From assembly GCA_016839905.1 (NCBI GenBank), contig JAEOTJ010000499.1:1-7314 (forward strand): a stretch of DNA of 7,314 nucleotides, written 5' to 3'. The translations under genes were made by a program, and so were the position numbers. The stretch comes from Promethearchaeota archaeon (GTDB lineage Archaea; Asgardarchaeota; Lokiarchaeia; Sigynarchaeales; SOKP01). Below are positions 1 through 5,359 of this stretch, piece after piece. The notes beneath the pieces were generated by a model. The model saw only the letters and a list, made by a program, of their open reading frames with translations. It ran no database searches and was not told where the DNA came from. Position 1 is the first letter of the stretch. Each line of letters starts with the position of its first letter.

Positions 1-89
1 ACGAGATCCTCATTAACAGGTAAATCCCCTTCCATTGATTTGAATACTAATGTTACCCCTGATTCTGAATTAAGTATCCATATGTACAT
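1..89 (-). CDS. N-terminal fragment of a possible longin/roadblock-like protein (cut by window edge)
   Basis: Reading the minus strand from an ATG at 89-87 gives 29 codons before the window ends. The peptide begins MYIWILNSESGVTLVF and continues KSMEGDLPVNEDL. A stop codon lies two codons upstream in frame, so this ATG is the only sensible start. It is preceded by GGAG with seven bases between, a good Shine-Dalgarno site and the clearest in the window. A short strand, a turn containing SESG and a second hydrophobic strand are what the first hairpin of longin or roadblock-type domains looks like. Asgard archaea carry many such small domains, often acting with small GTPases. Only the first strands are visible, so the assignment is an inference. 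Any protein starting with a beta hairpin of this kind could fit. That it is a real gene start is more secure than its family. Confidence 0.6.
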   Translation of the reverse strand, partial: MYIWILNSESGVTLVFKSMEGDLPVNEDL

Positions 90-96
90 GTGTTAA

Positions 97-100
97 CTCC
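97..100 (-). promoter_or_regulatory. Shine-Dalgarno site GGAG of the edge gene
   Basis: On the minus strand GGAG lies seven bases before the ATG at 89-87. Most other starts in this window lack such a site, so it singles out this start. The AT-rich stretch further upstream (about 115-150, containing TATATTTAATT on the plus strand) is the likely TATA region for this gene. Confidence 0.55.
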
Positions 101-168
101 AAGAGAATTCTCTATTATTATATATTTAATTAAAAATATTAAATAATAATTTATAACAAGTTTACATC

Positions 169-273
169 TCATAAATTCTTAATTTTTATTATATCGTAAT
201 TCAACTCTTTATCTTTTGCGAATTTACATGTTCTAACTTCTTTTAAATCTTTAGAGAAGTTCTTTTCCATCAT
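169..273 (-). CDS. Possible 34-residue overlapping ORF (hypothetical)
   Basis: A second frame starts at ATG ATG (273-268), inside the last codons of the gene ending at 251, and runs to a TGA at 171-169. It encodes 34 residues beginning MMEKNFSKDLKEV and ending DIIKIKNL, a lysine-rich mixed-charge peptide with one cysteine. The composition is protein-like, with few low-complexity runs. The 23-base overlap with the upstream gene would fit translational coupling. Equally, it could be a frameshifted C-terminal extension of that gene or chance coding potential in AT-rich DNA. I do not recognise it and see no domain. Confidence 0.25.
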   Translation of the reverse strand: MMEKNFSKDLKEVRTCKFAKDKELNYDIIKIKNL

Positions 274-739
274 GAGTATTACAATATTGTTCTAAATTTC
301 TTAACATTTGTGTTACTTTTGTCCTTAAAATCATTTCTGTTGCGCTTTTACCAACTGAATTGAGAAAATCACTACCTAATGTAAAATTATGGATGAATAC
401 TCCTACTTTTGCTTTATCTGGAGCAATTTCCTTAATCCGCAAGCGCCCTTCTAATTCTTTTACATCTTTATTATTTCTTACATTAAACTCTATTAAAGTA
501 CCCTTTCCTGGATCCTCCCCCTTATTGTCTAAAACTAATTCTCCTTCCATTTCTATTGGAATTTTTAAAATTTTTACTTCATCAAAAATCTTACTAAAAA
601 ACACATTTGGACTAATAAATTCTATTTCAAATTTCTTTACGGGGCTCATTATCTCCCATAATTTTGGCTTAAAAACTGCTTTAATTAATATTTTATTATT
701 ACAATTGATTTCAATAACTTTAGAAATTTTTTGTGTCAT
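251..739 (-). CDS. Possible SRPBCC/START-like helix-grip protein, 162 residues
   Basis: The frame runs from ATG (739-737) to TAA (253-251). The layout resembles the SRPBCC (START/Bet v 1/polyketide-cyclase) fold. There is an N-terminal strand (about 5-22, KVIEINCNNKILIKAVF), a helix with a proline (24-31), a series of strands (36-46, 56-70, 80-89, 96-106, 109-118) with 'EIEFISPNVFFSKIFDEVKI' and 'GTLIEFNVRN', and a long C-terminal helix (about 124-153). The length of roughly 150 residues is typical. Such proteins bind a hydrophobic ligand or act as small cyclases or chaperones; no catalytic residues can be named. There is no signal peptide or membrane segment, so it should be cytosolic. It stands alone with AT-rich DNA on both sides; a TATA-like run (757-775) lies upstream. 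Another small beta-rich fold cannot be excluded. The gene itself is likely real; the family is a fold-level guess. Confidence 0.6.
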   Translation of the reverse strand: MTQKISKVIEINCNNKILIKAVFKPKLWEIMSPVKKFEIEFISPNVFFSKIFDEVKILKIPIEMEGELVLDNKGEDPGKGTLIEFNVRNNKDVKELEGRLRIKEIAPDKAKVGVFIHNFTLGSDFLNSVGKSATEMILRTKVTQMLRNLEQYCNTHDGKELL

Positions 740-963
740 AATTATTACTATATTTCTTTAATTTAATTAATTTAAAATCTTTTTTAATTGTATTATTTTA
801 ATTTAAATATTAAAAAATTCGGAAAGCTTTTAATTATTTGGAAATAAAGCCTCAGCCTTCCTAGATTCAATCATTTCTATAAACCATAAATCAGAAATTT
901 TTTTTCATCATCGGCTTGTAATAAAATTTTATAAGTATAAGGAGCAAAAGAACTTTCATCGCA
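740..963. other. AT-rich gap with promoter and decayed-frame material
   Basis: The first part (about 740-830) is almost pure A/T and probably holds the promoter of the minus-strand gene starting at 739, for example the TTTAATTTAATTAATTTAAA stretch at 757-775. The second part (834-963) has much more mixed composition and protein-like minus-strand frames, described separately. Confidence 0.5.
834..963 (-). pseudogene. Possible decayed C-terminal extension of the RING-like gene
   Basis: Directly after the TAA of the RING-like gene (966-964) the same frame continues for 23 codons, CDESSFAPYTYKILLQADDE plus KNF, to a TGA at 894-892. Shifting frame at the A-run around 897-905 restores an open frame, MKKISDLWFIEMIESRKAEA then LFPK, ending at TAA (836-834). 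The in-frame stretch after the stop has no start codon of its own. Both pieces have balanced, helical, protein-like composition, unlike the surrounding A/T DNA. The simplest reading is a once longer protein (about 110 residues) broken by one stop and one frameshift. Two assembly errors or chance are the alternatives. Confidence 0.3.
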
Positions 964-1158
964 TTACATCATCCGAAATAACATACTTTTTTCTTTATCA
1001 TTTTCATTTTGGCAATGCGGACAAATCCAAAGATCATTACTCTTTTTCACGGAGTTTATACACGCGGAACATACTGCAATATCACAAATACAGTAATGTA
1101 ATTTATCAACGTCGGTCTTTTTCTCGCAAATGAAGCAATAAGGGGGTGTTTTTGGCAT
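964..1158 (-). CDS. Small RING-like (C4C4) zinc-binding protein, 64 residues
   Basis: ATG at 1158-1156, TAA at 966-964. Nearly the whole protein is one cysteine array: C8-x2-C11-x11-C23-x-C25-x4-C30-x2-C33-x12-C46-x2-C49. Four pairs in this order with these gaps match the cross-brace arrangement of RING/RING-like domains, with Cys instead of His at the fourth position and a slightly long x4 gap. W44 two residues before the last pair, followed by CPHC, is also RING-like. A short charged tail follows. Known small archaeal RING proteins act as E3 partners in ubiquitin-like conjugation, and Asgard genomes carry such systems. No ubiquitin, E1 or E2 gene is visible here, so an E3 role is inference. 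Alternatives are a double zinc ribbon or a B-box/FYVE-like two-zinc module. No membrane segment. Positions 834-963 may hold a lost C-terminal part. Confidence 0.6.
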   Translation of the reverse strand: MPKTPPYCFICEKKTDVDKLHYCICDIAVCSACINSVKKSNDLWICPHCQNENDKEKSMLFRMM

Positions 1159-1268
1159 TTATAATAACTTATAAAATATCAATTTTTTTTTGTATTATTG
1201 TTTATTATTATATTATATTAATTTTTTTGCTATATTGTTAATTATTAATTAAATATTTTCATATAAAA

Positions 1269-1454
1269 ATGGACAAAATTAAAAGTAGAATTCAATTATT
1301 ATCTCTTTTCTCTATTTTCTTCATATATAAATTCATTATGGGCTATATTAACGACGAACCTAATGAAGTAGTTATCTGGGGAATGATTACACTTGTCTAT
1401 CTTATATCCTTAATGATACTATTTTTTATATCTAAAAATAATCAAAAAATTTAA
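1269..1454 (+). CDS. Two-helix membrane miniprotein, 61 residues (hypothetical)
   Basis: ATG at 1269, TAA at 1452-1454. The protein has a short basic N-terminus (MDKIKSR), a hydrophobic segment at about 8-25 (LLSLFSIFFIYKFIMGY), an acidic loop (NDEPNE, 28-33), a second hydrophobic segment at about 35-54 and a lysine-containing tail. This predicts a helical hairpin in the membrane with both ends inside by the positive-inside rule. I do not recognise a family; many archaeal genomes have unassigned proteins of this shape. It is divergent from the RING-like gene (110-base gap) and convergent with the GTPase gene. The gap 1159-1268 is almost only A/T and offers several TATA-like elements for both directions, so the exact promoter cannot be picked. 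No Shine-Dalgarno site precedes the start. Confidence 0.55.
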   Translation: MDKIKSRIQLLSLFSIFFIYKFIMGYINDEPNEVVIWGMITLVYLISLMILFFISKNNQKI

Positions 1455-1459
1455 TAGAC

Positions 1460-1511
1460 TTAATCTTAATAATCACAATTAAAAATTATTGAAATGCATG
1501 ATTAGGATTAA
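1460..1511. terminator. 11-bp hairpin between convergent genes
   Basis: TTAATCTTAAT (1460-1470) pairs with ATTAGGATTAA (1501-1511) over 11 base pairs including one G-U, closing a 30-base loop. It begins five bases after the stop of the plus-strand membrane gene; a T6 tract follows near 1528-1533. The position suggests a 3' end structure or terminator. Pairing is seen directly; the function is inferred, and the long loop is not ideal for an intrinsic terminator. Confidence 0.4.
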
Positions 1512-1548
1512 TAAATCCATTTAACCATTTTTTAGTAAAACTCCTCAT
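1486..1548 (-). pseudogene. 20-residue frame, possible gene-start remnant
   Basis: An ATG at 1548-1546 opens a minus-strand frame of 20 residues, MRSFTKKWLNGFINPNHAFQ, that ends at TAA (1488-1486). The peptide reads like the beginning of a larger protein: a basic amphipathic start, then W-x-x-G-F-x-N-P followed by a phenylalanine, a pattern I associate with the N-termini of YIP1-type membrane proteins. The continuation shows no open frame. It may be the remnant of a truncated gene or a chance frame overlapping the hairpin described at 1460-1511. Confidence 0.2.
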
Positions 1549-1627
1549 TTTCAATTATAATTATTTAATCCATTTATAATATTAAAAAGATATAGTTCAA
1601 TGAAGAGTTAATAAAGAATATTATATT

Positions 1628-2668
1628 TTATTGATTTACAATAGTCCTTAATTTGTTTGCTTTCTGAAGAAAGTCATTACTTAGTGAATCATCTCCTAGT
1701 TCCATGCATAGATTTGCGATTTTCTCAAAAAAATTCGCTGCCCCACCAAGATCTCCATTTTCTAAGGCGTTTTGGGCTTCTGCGATTAATTGCTCTCTCT
1801 CAAATAATGGTTTCAATAAGGGTGAGATTTCTGAACTCATCTCTAAGATGTCGGCAATTATTGTCATCATCTTATCCCTATTATTAGGATCTATAGCTAC
1901 CATTGAATATGTTTTTAAATCCATCATTTCTTCAATTTTTGCAGGAGGTAATGCATTTGGCAAATCTTGCTTGTTTGCAATGACAGCTGCGTGAGCATAC
2001 GGAGCTTCTTCTTTAATTAACTCTAAGAAAAACTTACTCTTTTCTAAATTTTCTAGAGTCGAATCTGAAATTAAAAGAACAGCATCGCTCCCTTTAACAA
2101 ACTTATTCCAAAGAAAACTAAATTGTTCTTGTCCTGCAAAATCCCATAAATGGAAATGGAGCTTACCAATCTTGATTGTCGCTATATCTCCCGTGATTGT
2201 AGGGATATGCTCCGTGGGAATCTCCTCTGCTTTAATTAGGCGAGTTATTGTAGTCTTACCAACACCAGAAAATCCGATTAAAGAAATTTTAGGTCTTAAA
2301 TTTTTATGAACTGCATCTATAGTTGGATTTAAAATCTCCATCATTGAAGGATCTATATCATCTCTTAAAAGATCTCTAAATAAATCCAAGAATTCTTTCT
2401 TTAATTTCACTAATTCATCTTCAACTTCATCTATAGTATCAACTAATCCAGTAACAAAAATAAAAAATAAATTCTCCTCCGGTTCGACTAAATAAGAAAT
2501 GCTATATTTATAATAGGTATGTGTTCCTTTATTGATTCCTCCCTCAGTTAATGCTTCATTTTTAAGAGTATTAAAAATATTTATAAACTCTTTCCTATCA
2601 ATAGATTTACCAAATTGTCTTTCATACAGAAATTTATTATCCTTAATAATATACACTTGACGAAGCAT
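1628..2668 (-). CDS. Longin-like / Arf-Rab-like small GTPase / helical-tail fusion
   Basis: Three parts are visible (numbering counts two residues from an upstream TTG at 2674; I prefer the ATG at 2668, giving MLRQVYIIKDNKFLYERQFG and 346 residues). Residues 3-105 resemble a longin-like domain: a strand pair at the start, helices, the FFIFVTGLVD strand and a long charged helix. Residues 128-280 are a complete small GTPase: P-loop GFSGVGKTT (134-142), switch I threonine in PTIT (T159), WDFAGQE (177-183) with the catalytic Gln, NKQD (234-237) and an unusual G5, VAID in place of SA-x. WDFAGQE and NKQDLPNAL are closest to Arf/Arl. Residues 292-346 form a TPR- or SNAP-like pair of helices (ENGDLGGAANFFEKIANL). 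There is no N-terminal Gly for myristoylation and no C-terminal prenylation box, so membrane contact would go through the added domains. A role as a GTP-dependent switch in membrane or scaffold regulation is inferred. Stop TAA at 1630-1628. Confidence 0.92.
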   Translation of the reverse strand: MLRQVYIIKDNKFLYERQFGKSIDRKEFINIFNTLKNEALTEGGINKGTHTYYKYSISYLVEPEENLFFIFVTGLVDTIDEVEDELVKLKKEFLDLFRDLLRDDIDPSMMEILNPTIDAVHKNLRPKISLIGFSGVGKTTITRLIKAEEIPTEHIPTITGDIATIKIGKLHFHLWDFAGQEQFSFLWNKFVKGSDAVLLISDSTLENLEKSKFFLELIKEEAPYAHAAVIANKQDLPNALPPAKIEEMMDLKTYSMVAIDPNNRDKMMTIIADILEMSSEISPLLKPLFEREQLIAEAQNALENGDLGGAANFFEKIANLCMELGDDSLSNDFLQKANKLRTIVNQ

Positions 2669-2724
2669 TTTCAATCAATTCTTTTTATTATTGAATCTCA
2701 ATAGTACTTTATTAAATCCTATTC

Positions 2725-2735
2725 TTTATATTTAA
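2725..2735 (-). promoter_or_regulatory. TATA box of the longin-GTPase gene
   Basis: On the minus strand TTAAATATAAA fits the archaeal TATA consensus. Its distance of about 57-67 bases from the ATG at 2668 would place transcription start near 2700 and leave a leader of about 30 bases. No Shine-Dalgarno site is visible in that leader, which reads AATAATAAAAAGAATTGATT just before the start. Confidence 0.4.
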
Positions 2736-2875
2736 TTTTTATTTGACCTTAATAAAACATTAAATTATATCTTTAATCTTAAATTCTTTATTTAAATTTT
2801 AGGATATGAAAAAAAACTCTAAAATGAAGGATAATTTTTATTTCTGAATTTTATTTATTGGTTATAAACTATTAA

Positions 2876-2890
2876 AAGAATATATAAATA
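2876..2890 (+). promoter_or_regulatory. BRE/TATA-like promoter element
   Basis: Purine-rich AAAGAA runs directly into TATATAAATA (2881-2890), a textbook archaeal BRE plus TATA box on the plus strand. A second TATA-like element, TATATAAT (2907-2914), lies 32 bases before the ATG at 2946 and would give a nearly leaderless transcript. Such a strong promoter pair suggests that the frame starting at 2946, despite its internal TGA, is transcribed. Confidence 0.45.
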
Positions 2891-2945
2891 CTATAGAAAT
2901 AATTACTATATAATTATTATTTAGATAATACGAATACTAAAAACA

Positions 2946-3110
2946 ATGTCAGATTGGAAAAAAAAGATTGATGATTCTATTGAAAGTGAGAAATCTTGTA
3001 CTGGATGATTCATGATTGATGGAATAATTAACTGTTTTAAAAAAATAAAAAATCGAAAACTAAATAAAAAATTACTAAAAGAACAAATTAAATCTCAAAA
3101 GTTAAGTTAA
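2946..3110 (+). CDS. 54-codon frame interrupted by one TGA (C-x-x-TGA); selenoprotein candidate or broken gene
   Basis: From ATG 2946 the frame reads MSDWKKKIDDSIESEKSCTG, then TGA (3006-3008), then FMIDGIINCFKKIKNRKLNK and a further basic helical part to TAA (3108-3110). Both halves keep one frame with protein-like composition. The TGA follows Cys18-Thr-Gly, so read as selenocysteine it would give a C-x-x-U redox motif; C30 is a further cysteine. Lokiarchaeia are known to have selenocysteine machinery, which makes this worth stating. TGA ends two other genes here (at 4266 and 6430), so there is no general recoding. I could not find a convincing archaeal SECIS (GAA/A internal loop) in the 60 bases downstream. 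Alternatives: a TGG-to-TGA mutation, a sequencing error, or two tiny peptides (a second ATG lies at 3012). The upstream promoter favours a transcribed locus. The N-terminal half is acidic/basic helical, the C-terminal half strongly basic. Confidence 0.35.
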
Positions 3111-3131
3111 AATGCTAGAATTCAACTTTTG
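3096..3131. terminator. Hairpin at the end of the TGA-containing frame
   Basis: CAAAAGTT (3096-3103) pairs exactly with AACTTTTG (3124-3131). After one mismatch the stem continues with AGTT/AATT (one G-U), leaving a loop of about ten bases. It spans the TAA at 3108-3110 and sits between convergent genes, so it could end transcription in both directions or stabilise the 3' end. It lacks the GAA/A internal loop of an archaeal SECIS. Confidence 0.45.
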
Positions 3132-3169
3132 GTTTTGCACGAACCTGAGATTATCAAATTAAATTGATT

Positions 3170-4252
3170 TTACTTCCCTTTGGTCCTTCTATCAAATTCT
3201 CTTATTGAAATTTCTATTGGATTTTCTAATTCATTAATTATTTTCGTAGTATTTATTTTAAAATCTCCCTCAATATATTTAATGGCCTGAGTTACCGAAT
3301 CTTTAGCATTATGGAAATGCTTTAAAGGAAAATTTTTATCAATTAAAAATTGTTCTTGAGGATAAGTCATTAAAGGAAAGAATTCAATCGAAGGGATGCC
3401 TAATAAGGCAGACTCTCTTACCATAGTTCCCCCTCCTGTAATGACTAATTTAGAATAAAACATTACATTTGTCAAATTCTCTAAACCTTTATATACTCTA
3501 ATAGAATCATTCTTAATTTCATTATTAAATTTTTTTTTTAAATATTCATATTGCTCATTATTCCTGGTTAATATTAAATACTTAAAGTCAGGGTAAGATT
3601 TTAGGAGTGCAGGAATTATTTCCGATAGTTTTGTTTCATGAGGCTTCATGCTATCAGTTAAATAACCTGCTTTAGTCGGTTCTGTCCTACATACAATGTA
3701 TTTATCTTCCTCTAAATTTAAATTATGTATAATATTAATATTAGGCTTAAAATTAGAAAGCCAACCTACTTCGTCAATACCATTAAACCTAATAATTTTT
3801 TCTTCCTTTAAACCATAATCTAAATACCAATCTAAAGGGATACACCGTGGTACAATAATTTGATCAATGTAAGGAAATGTAGTAGTACAAGGACCATAAG
3901 ACCGGGGTTCATCGTTAAACATTAGATTAGGAATTTGAAGACCAAAAGATATTCTTAAAGCTTCAGGAGAAGTTATGCAAAATAAAAAATCAGGTTTTTG
4001 TTTTTCAATGATTTTAATTAACTTAGAAAGACGATCTGAATATGACTTTAATTTTCCGACTAATGTTCCACCACCATATTTTCCCGCAGGAATGTATTCT
4101 ACGCCCCATTTTTTCAATAAATAATGGGTTGAATCAAAATCCCTTGCCGTGATAAAAACATCATGGTTTTTTATTAATCTTTCATACAATGGACGAAGCA
4201 TCGTAACACTCTTGGGTTCGCAAAAGTCCAACCATATTTTCAACTTAATCAC
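3170..4252 (-). CDS. DUF354-type GT-B-fold protein (glycosyltransferase or sugar epimerase-like), 360 residues
   Basis: The start is GTG (4252-4250), preceded by AAAAAAGAGA; it lies 13 bases after the upstream epimerase stop, so the two genes form an operon. Residues 1-60 show the N-terminal Rossmann half of DUF354 proteins: KIWLDFCEPKSVTMLRPLYE, then HDVFITARDFDST and the glycine-rich GKYGGGTLVGKL. The second half contains the GT-B nucleotide-sugar loop ITGGGTMVRESALLGIPSIE (271-290), similar to MurG and WecB-type enzymes. Length (about 340-360) is usual for the family. DUF354 members resemble UDP-GlcNAc 2-epimerases and glycosyltransferases and occur in archaeal and bacterial surface-polysaccharide loci, but their reaction is not generally settled. 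No membrane segment; probably cytosolic or at the inner membrane face. A ten-T run (3530-3539, encoding three lysines) is a potential slippage site but the frame is intact. The stop is TAA at 3172-3170. Confidence 0.85.
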   Translation of the reverse strand: MIKLKIWLDFCEPKSVTMLRPLYERLIKNHDVFITARDFDSTHYLLKKWGVEYIPAGKYGGGTLVGKLKSYSDRLSKLIKIIEKQKPDFLFCITSPEALRISFGLQIPNLMFNDEPRSYGPCTTTFPYIDQIIVPRCIPLDWYLDYGLKEEKIIRFNGIDEVGWLSNFKPNINIIHNLNLEEDKYIVCRTEPTKAGYLTDSMKPHETKLSEIIPALLKSYPDFKYLILTRNNEQYEYLKKKFNNEIKNDSIRVYKGLENLTNVMFYSKLVITGGGTMVRESALLGIPSIEFFPLMTYPQEQFLIDKNFPLKHFHNAKDSVTQAIKYIEGDFKINTTKIINELENPIEISIREFDRRTKGK

Positions 4253-4265
4253 TCTCTTTTTTAAA

Positions 4266-5267
4266 TCATACTCGAGGTTTACAATTCCAATAATCAGGAT
4301 TACTCTTAATCCATTCTATTTCTTGTTTTATTCCTTCTTCAAAACCTACTTTTGGCTCGTAATTAAAAACCTCTTTCATTAAAGAACTATCTAAAATAAA
4401 ATCTATTAATTCTCCAGGTAATCTTTTTCTATTTGGCTGATATTTGCTAGCTTCGCCTGGTTTGGGATCATCATATATAGGTTTAATATCTGGATTTATT
4501 AATTTTATGACCAAATCTGCCACATTATTAATGCTATAGGCATTATCTCCCCCAACATTAAAAGTTTTTCCATTCCCACTTTCATTCTTTATGACAAGTA
4601 CATTTGCTTCAACTGCATCGTCTATATATACATAATCTCTCTGTTGTTTTCCATCTCCAAAAATTATTGGGGATTCTCCTTCCAATATTCTTTTAATAAA
4701 AAGGGTTAAAACCCTCCCATACCATTCGCGAGGGCCATACACGATTCCGTACCGTAAAGAGACTGTTGGAAGGCCATATAATAATGTATATTGGACACAA
4801 TATTTTTCACCAGCTAATTTACTGACTCCATAAGGCCAATGAGGCATGATGGGGTGATCTTCTTTCTCAGGAATTTGCTCAGCTTGTCCATAAACACCCC
4901 CAGATGAAGCATAGATTAATTTTTTTACGTCATTTTTTAATGCAGCATTTAATACATTAAAAGTGCCAATGATGTTTGTTTTTAAATCATGTATGGTGTT
5001 ATCAATTCCAGTAAAGACCTCTAATTCAGCAGCATGGTGAGATACAAGATCAATATCTTTCATTGTTTCATTCAATTTATCTGTATTTAAAATATCTCCT
5101 TTAATAAATTCTACAGGTTTTCCTTCAAGAAATTCACTTCTACCAGTTGAAAGATTATCATATACTATTATTTTATTAGCTTTTTCTTGTATTAATCTAT
5201 CAACAATATGGGAGCCTATAAATCCAGCCCCTCCAGTTATTAATACATTTTTTCCTTTAATTTCCAT
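4266..5267 (-). CDS. NAD-dependent sugar-nucleotide epimerase/dehydratase (extended SDR)
   Basis: ATG at 5267-5265, TGA at 4268-4266, 333 residues. The Rossmann motif TGGAGFIGSH (11-20) binds NAD; D37 in DNLSTG (37-42) and D58 in KGDI contact the cofactor; HHAA (77-80) follows. The catalytic set is S121/S122 in ASSGGVYG with Y146-x3-K150 in the YGVSK motif. RYGIVYGPREWYG and QQRDYVYIDDAVEA are typical of the C-terminal substrate domain of GalE/WbpP/RmlB-like enzymes. The length fits. The DNLSTG and SSGGVYG versions favour a UDP-hexose or UDP-HexNAc 4-epimerase, but a decarboxylase or dehydratase of the same fold is possible; the exact sugar cannot be read. The enzyme is cytosolic. It leads a minus-strand operon with the DUF354 gene and is divergent from the ATP-grasp gene, all consistent with glycan precursor synthesis. 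Confidence 0.95.
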   Translation of the reverse strand: MEIKGKNVLITGGAGFIGSHIVDRLIQEKANKIIVYDNLSTGRSEFLEGKPVEFIKGDILNTDKLNETMKDIDLVSHHAAELEVFTGIDNTIHDLKTNIIGTFNVLNAALKNDVKKLIYASSGGVYGQAEQIPEKEDHPIMPHWPYGVSKLAGEKYCVQYTLLYGLPTVSLRYGIVYGPREWYGRVLTLFIKRILEGESPIIFGDGKQQRDYVYIDDAVEANVLVIKNESGNGKTFNVGGDNAYSINNVADLVIKLINPDIKPIYDDPKPGEASKYQPNRKRLPGELIDFILDSSLMKEVFNYEPKVGFEEGIKQEIEWIKSNPDYWNCKPRV

Positions 5268-5359
5268 GTTTATTCCAAGAATTAAATATTAAAATTCTGA
5301 AATCTTTAATACTATAAATTAAACAATAAATAATAAATTTAATAGATACAAGAATAAAA
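5268..5359. promoter_or_regulatory. Divergent promoter region of the epimerase operon and ATP-grasp gene
   Basis: The 92 bases between the two starts are strongly A/T. CTATAAATT (5312-5320) is a good TATA box for the plus-strand gene, with about a 20-base leader to 5360. The overlapping minus-strand reading ATTTATAG lies about 50 bases before the epimerase start and would leave a leader of about 24 bases. The two promoters seem to share one AT core, which would allow joint control by one regulator. No clear operator palindrome is seen, and no strong Shine-Dalgarno site on either side. Confidence 0.5.

Larger units (their letters stand above)
2675..2945. other. 271-base divergent intergenic region
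   Basis: The stretch is almost entirely A/T and lies between the minus-strand GTPase gene and the plus-strand 54-codon frame. Apart from promoter elements for both directions I find only a 13-codon frame (from ATG at 2806), which I do not consider a gene. No repeats or RNA gene are apparent. Confidence 0.5.

Noticed and set aside
360..761. 133-codon plus-strand open frame
   Set aside because: It lies antisense over the SRPBCC-like gene, has a skewed Ser/Leu/Ile composition typical of antisense reading, and shows no domain.
1657..1994. Two plus-strand frames inside the GTPase gene
   Set aside because: Both are antisense to well-recognised coding sequence and have no protein-like features of their own.
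2672..2674. TTG at 2674 as the GTPase start
   Set aside because: It adds only two residues before an ATG at 2668, which gives the natural MLRQVYII start.
2946..3110. Genome-wide reassignment of TGA to a sense codon
   Set aside because: The epimerase and ATP-grasp genes end naturally at TGA at the expected family lengths, so TGA is a normal stop here.
3136..3160. GCACGAACCTGAGA as a possible archaeal SECIS
   Set aside because: It contains GAA followed by CCT, but no AGG/GGGA partner lies close enough to form the short upper stem, and no lower stem is apparent.
4149..4382. 77-codon plus-strand frame across the DUF354/epimerase junction
   Set aside because: Antisense to two clear genes; Phe/Ser/Leu-rich shadow composition.
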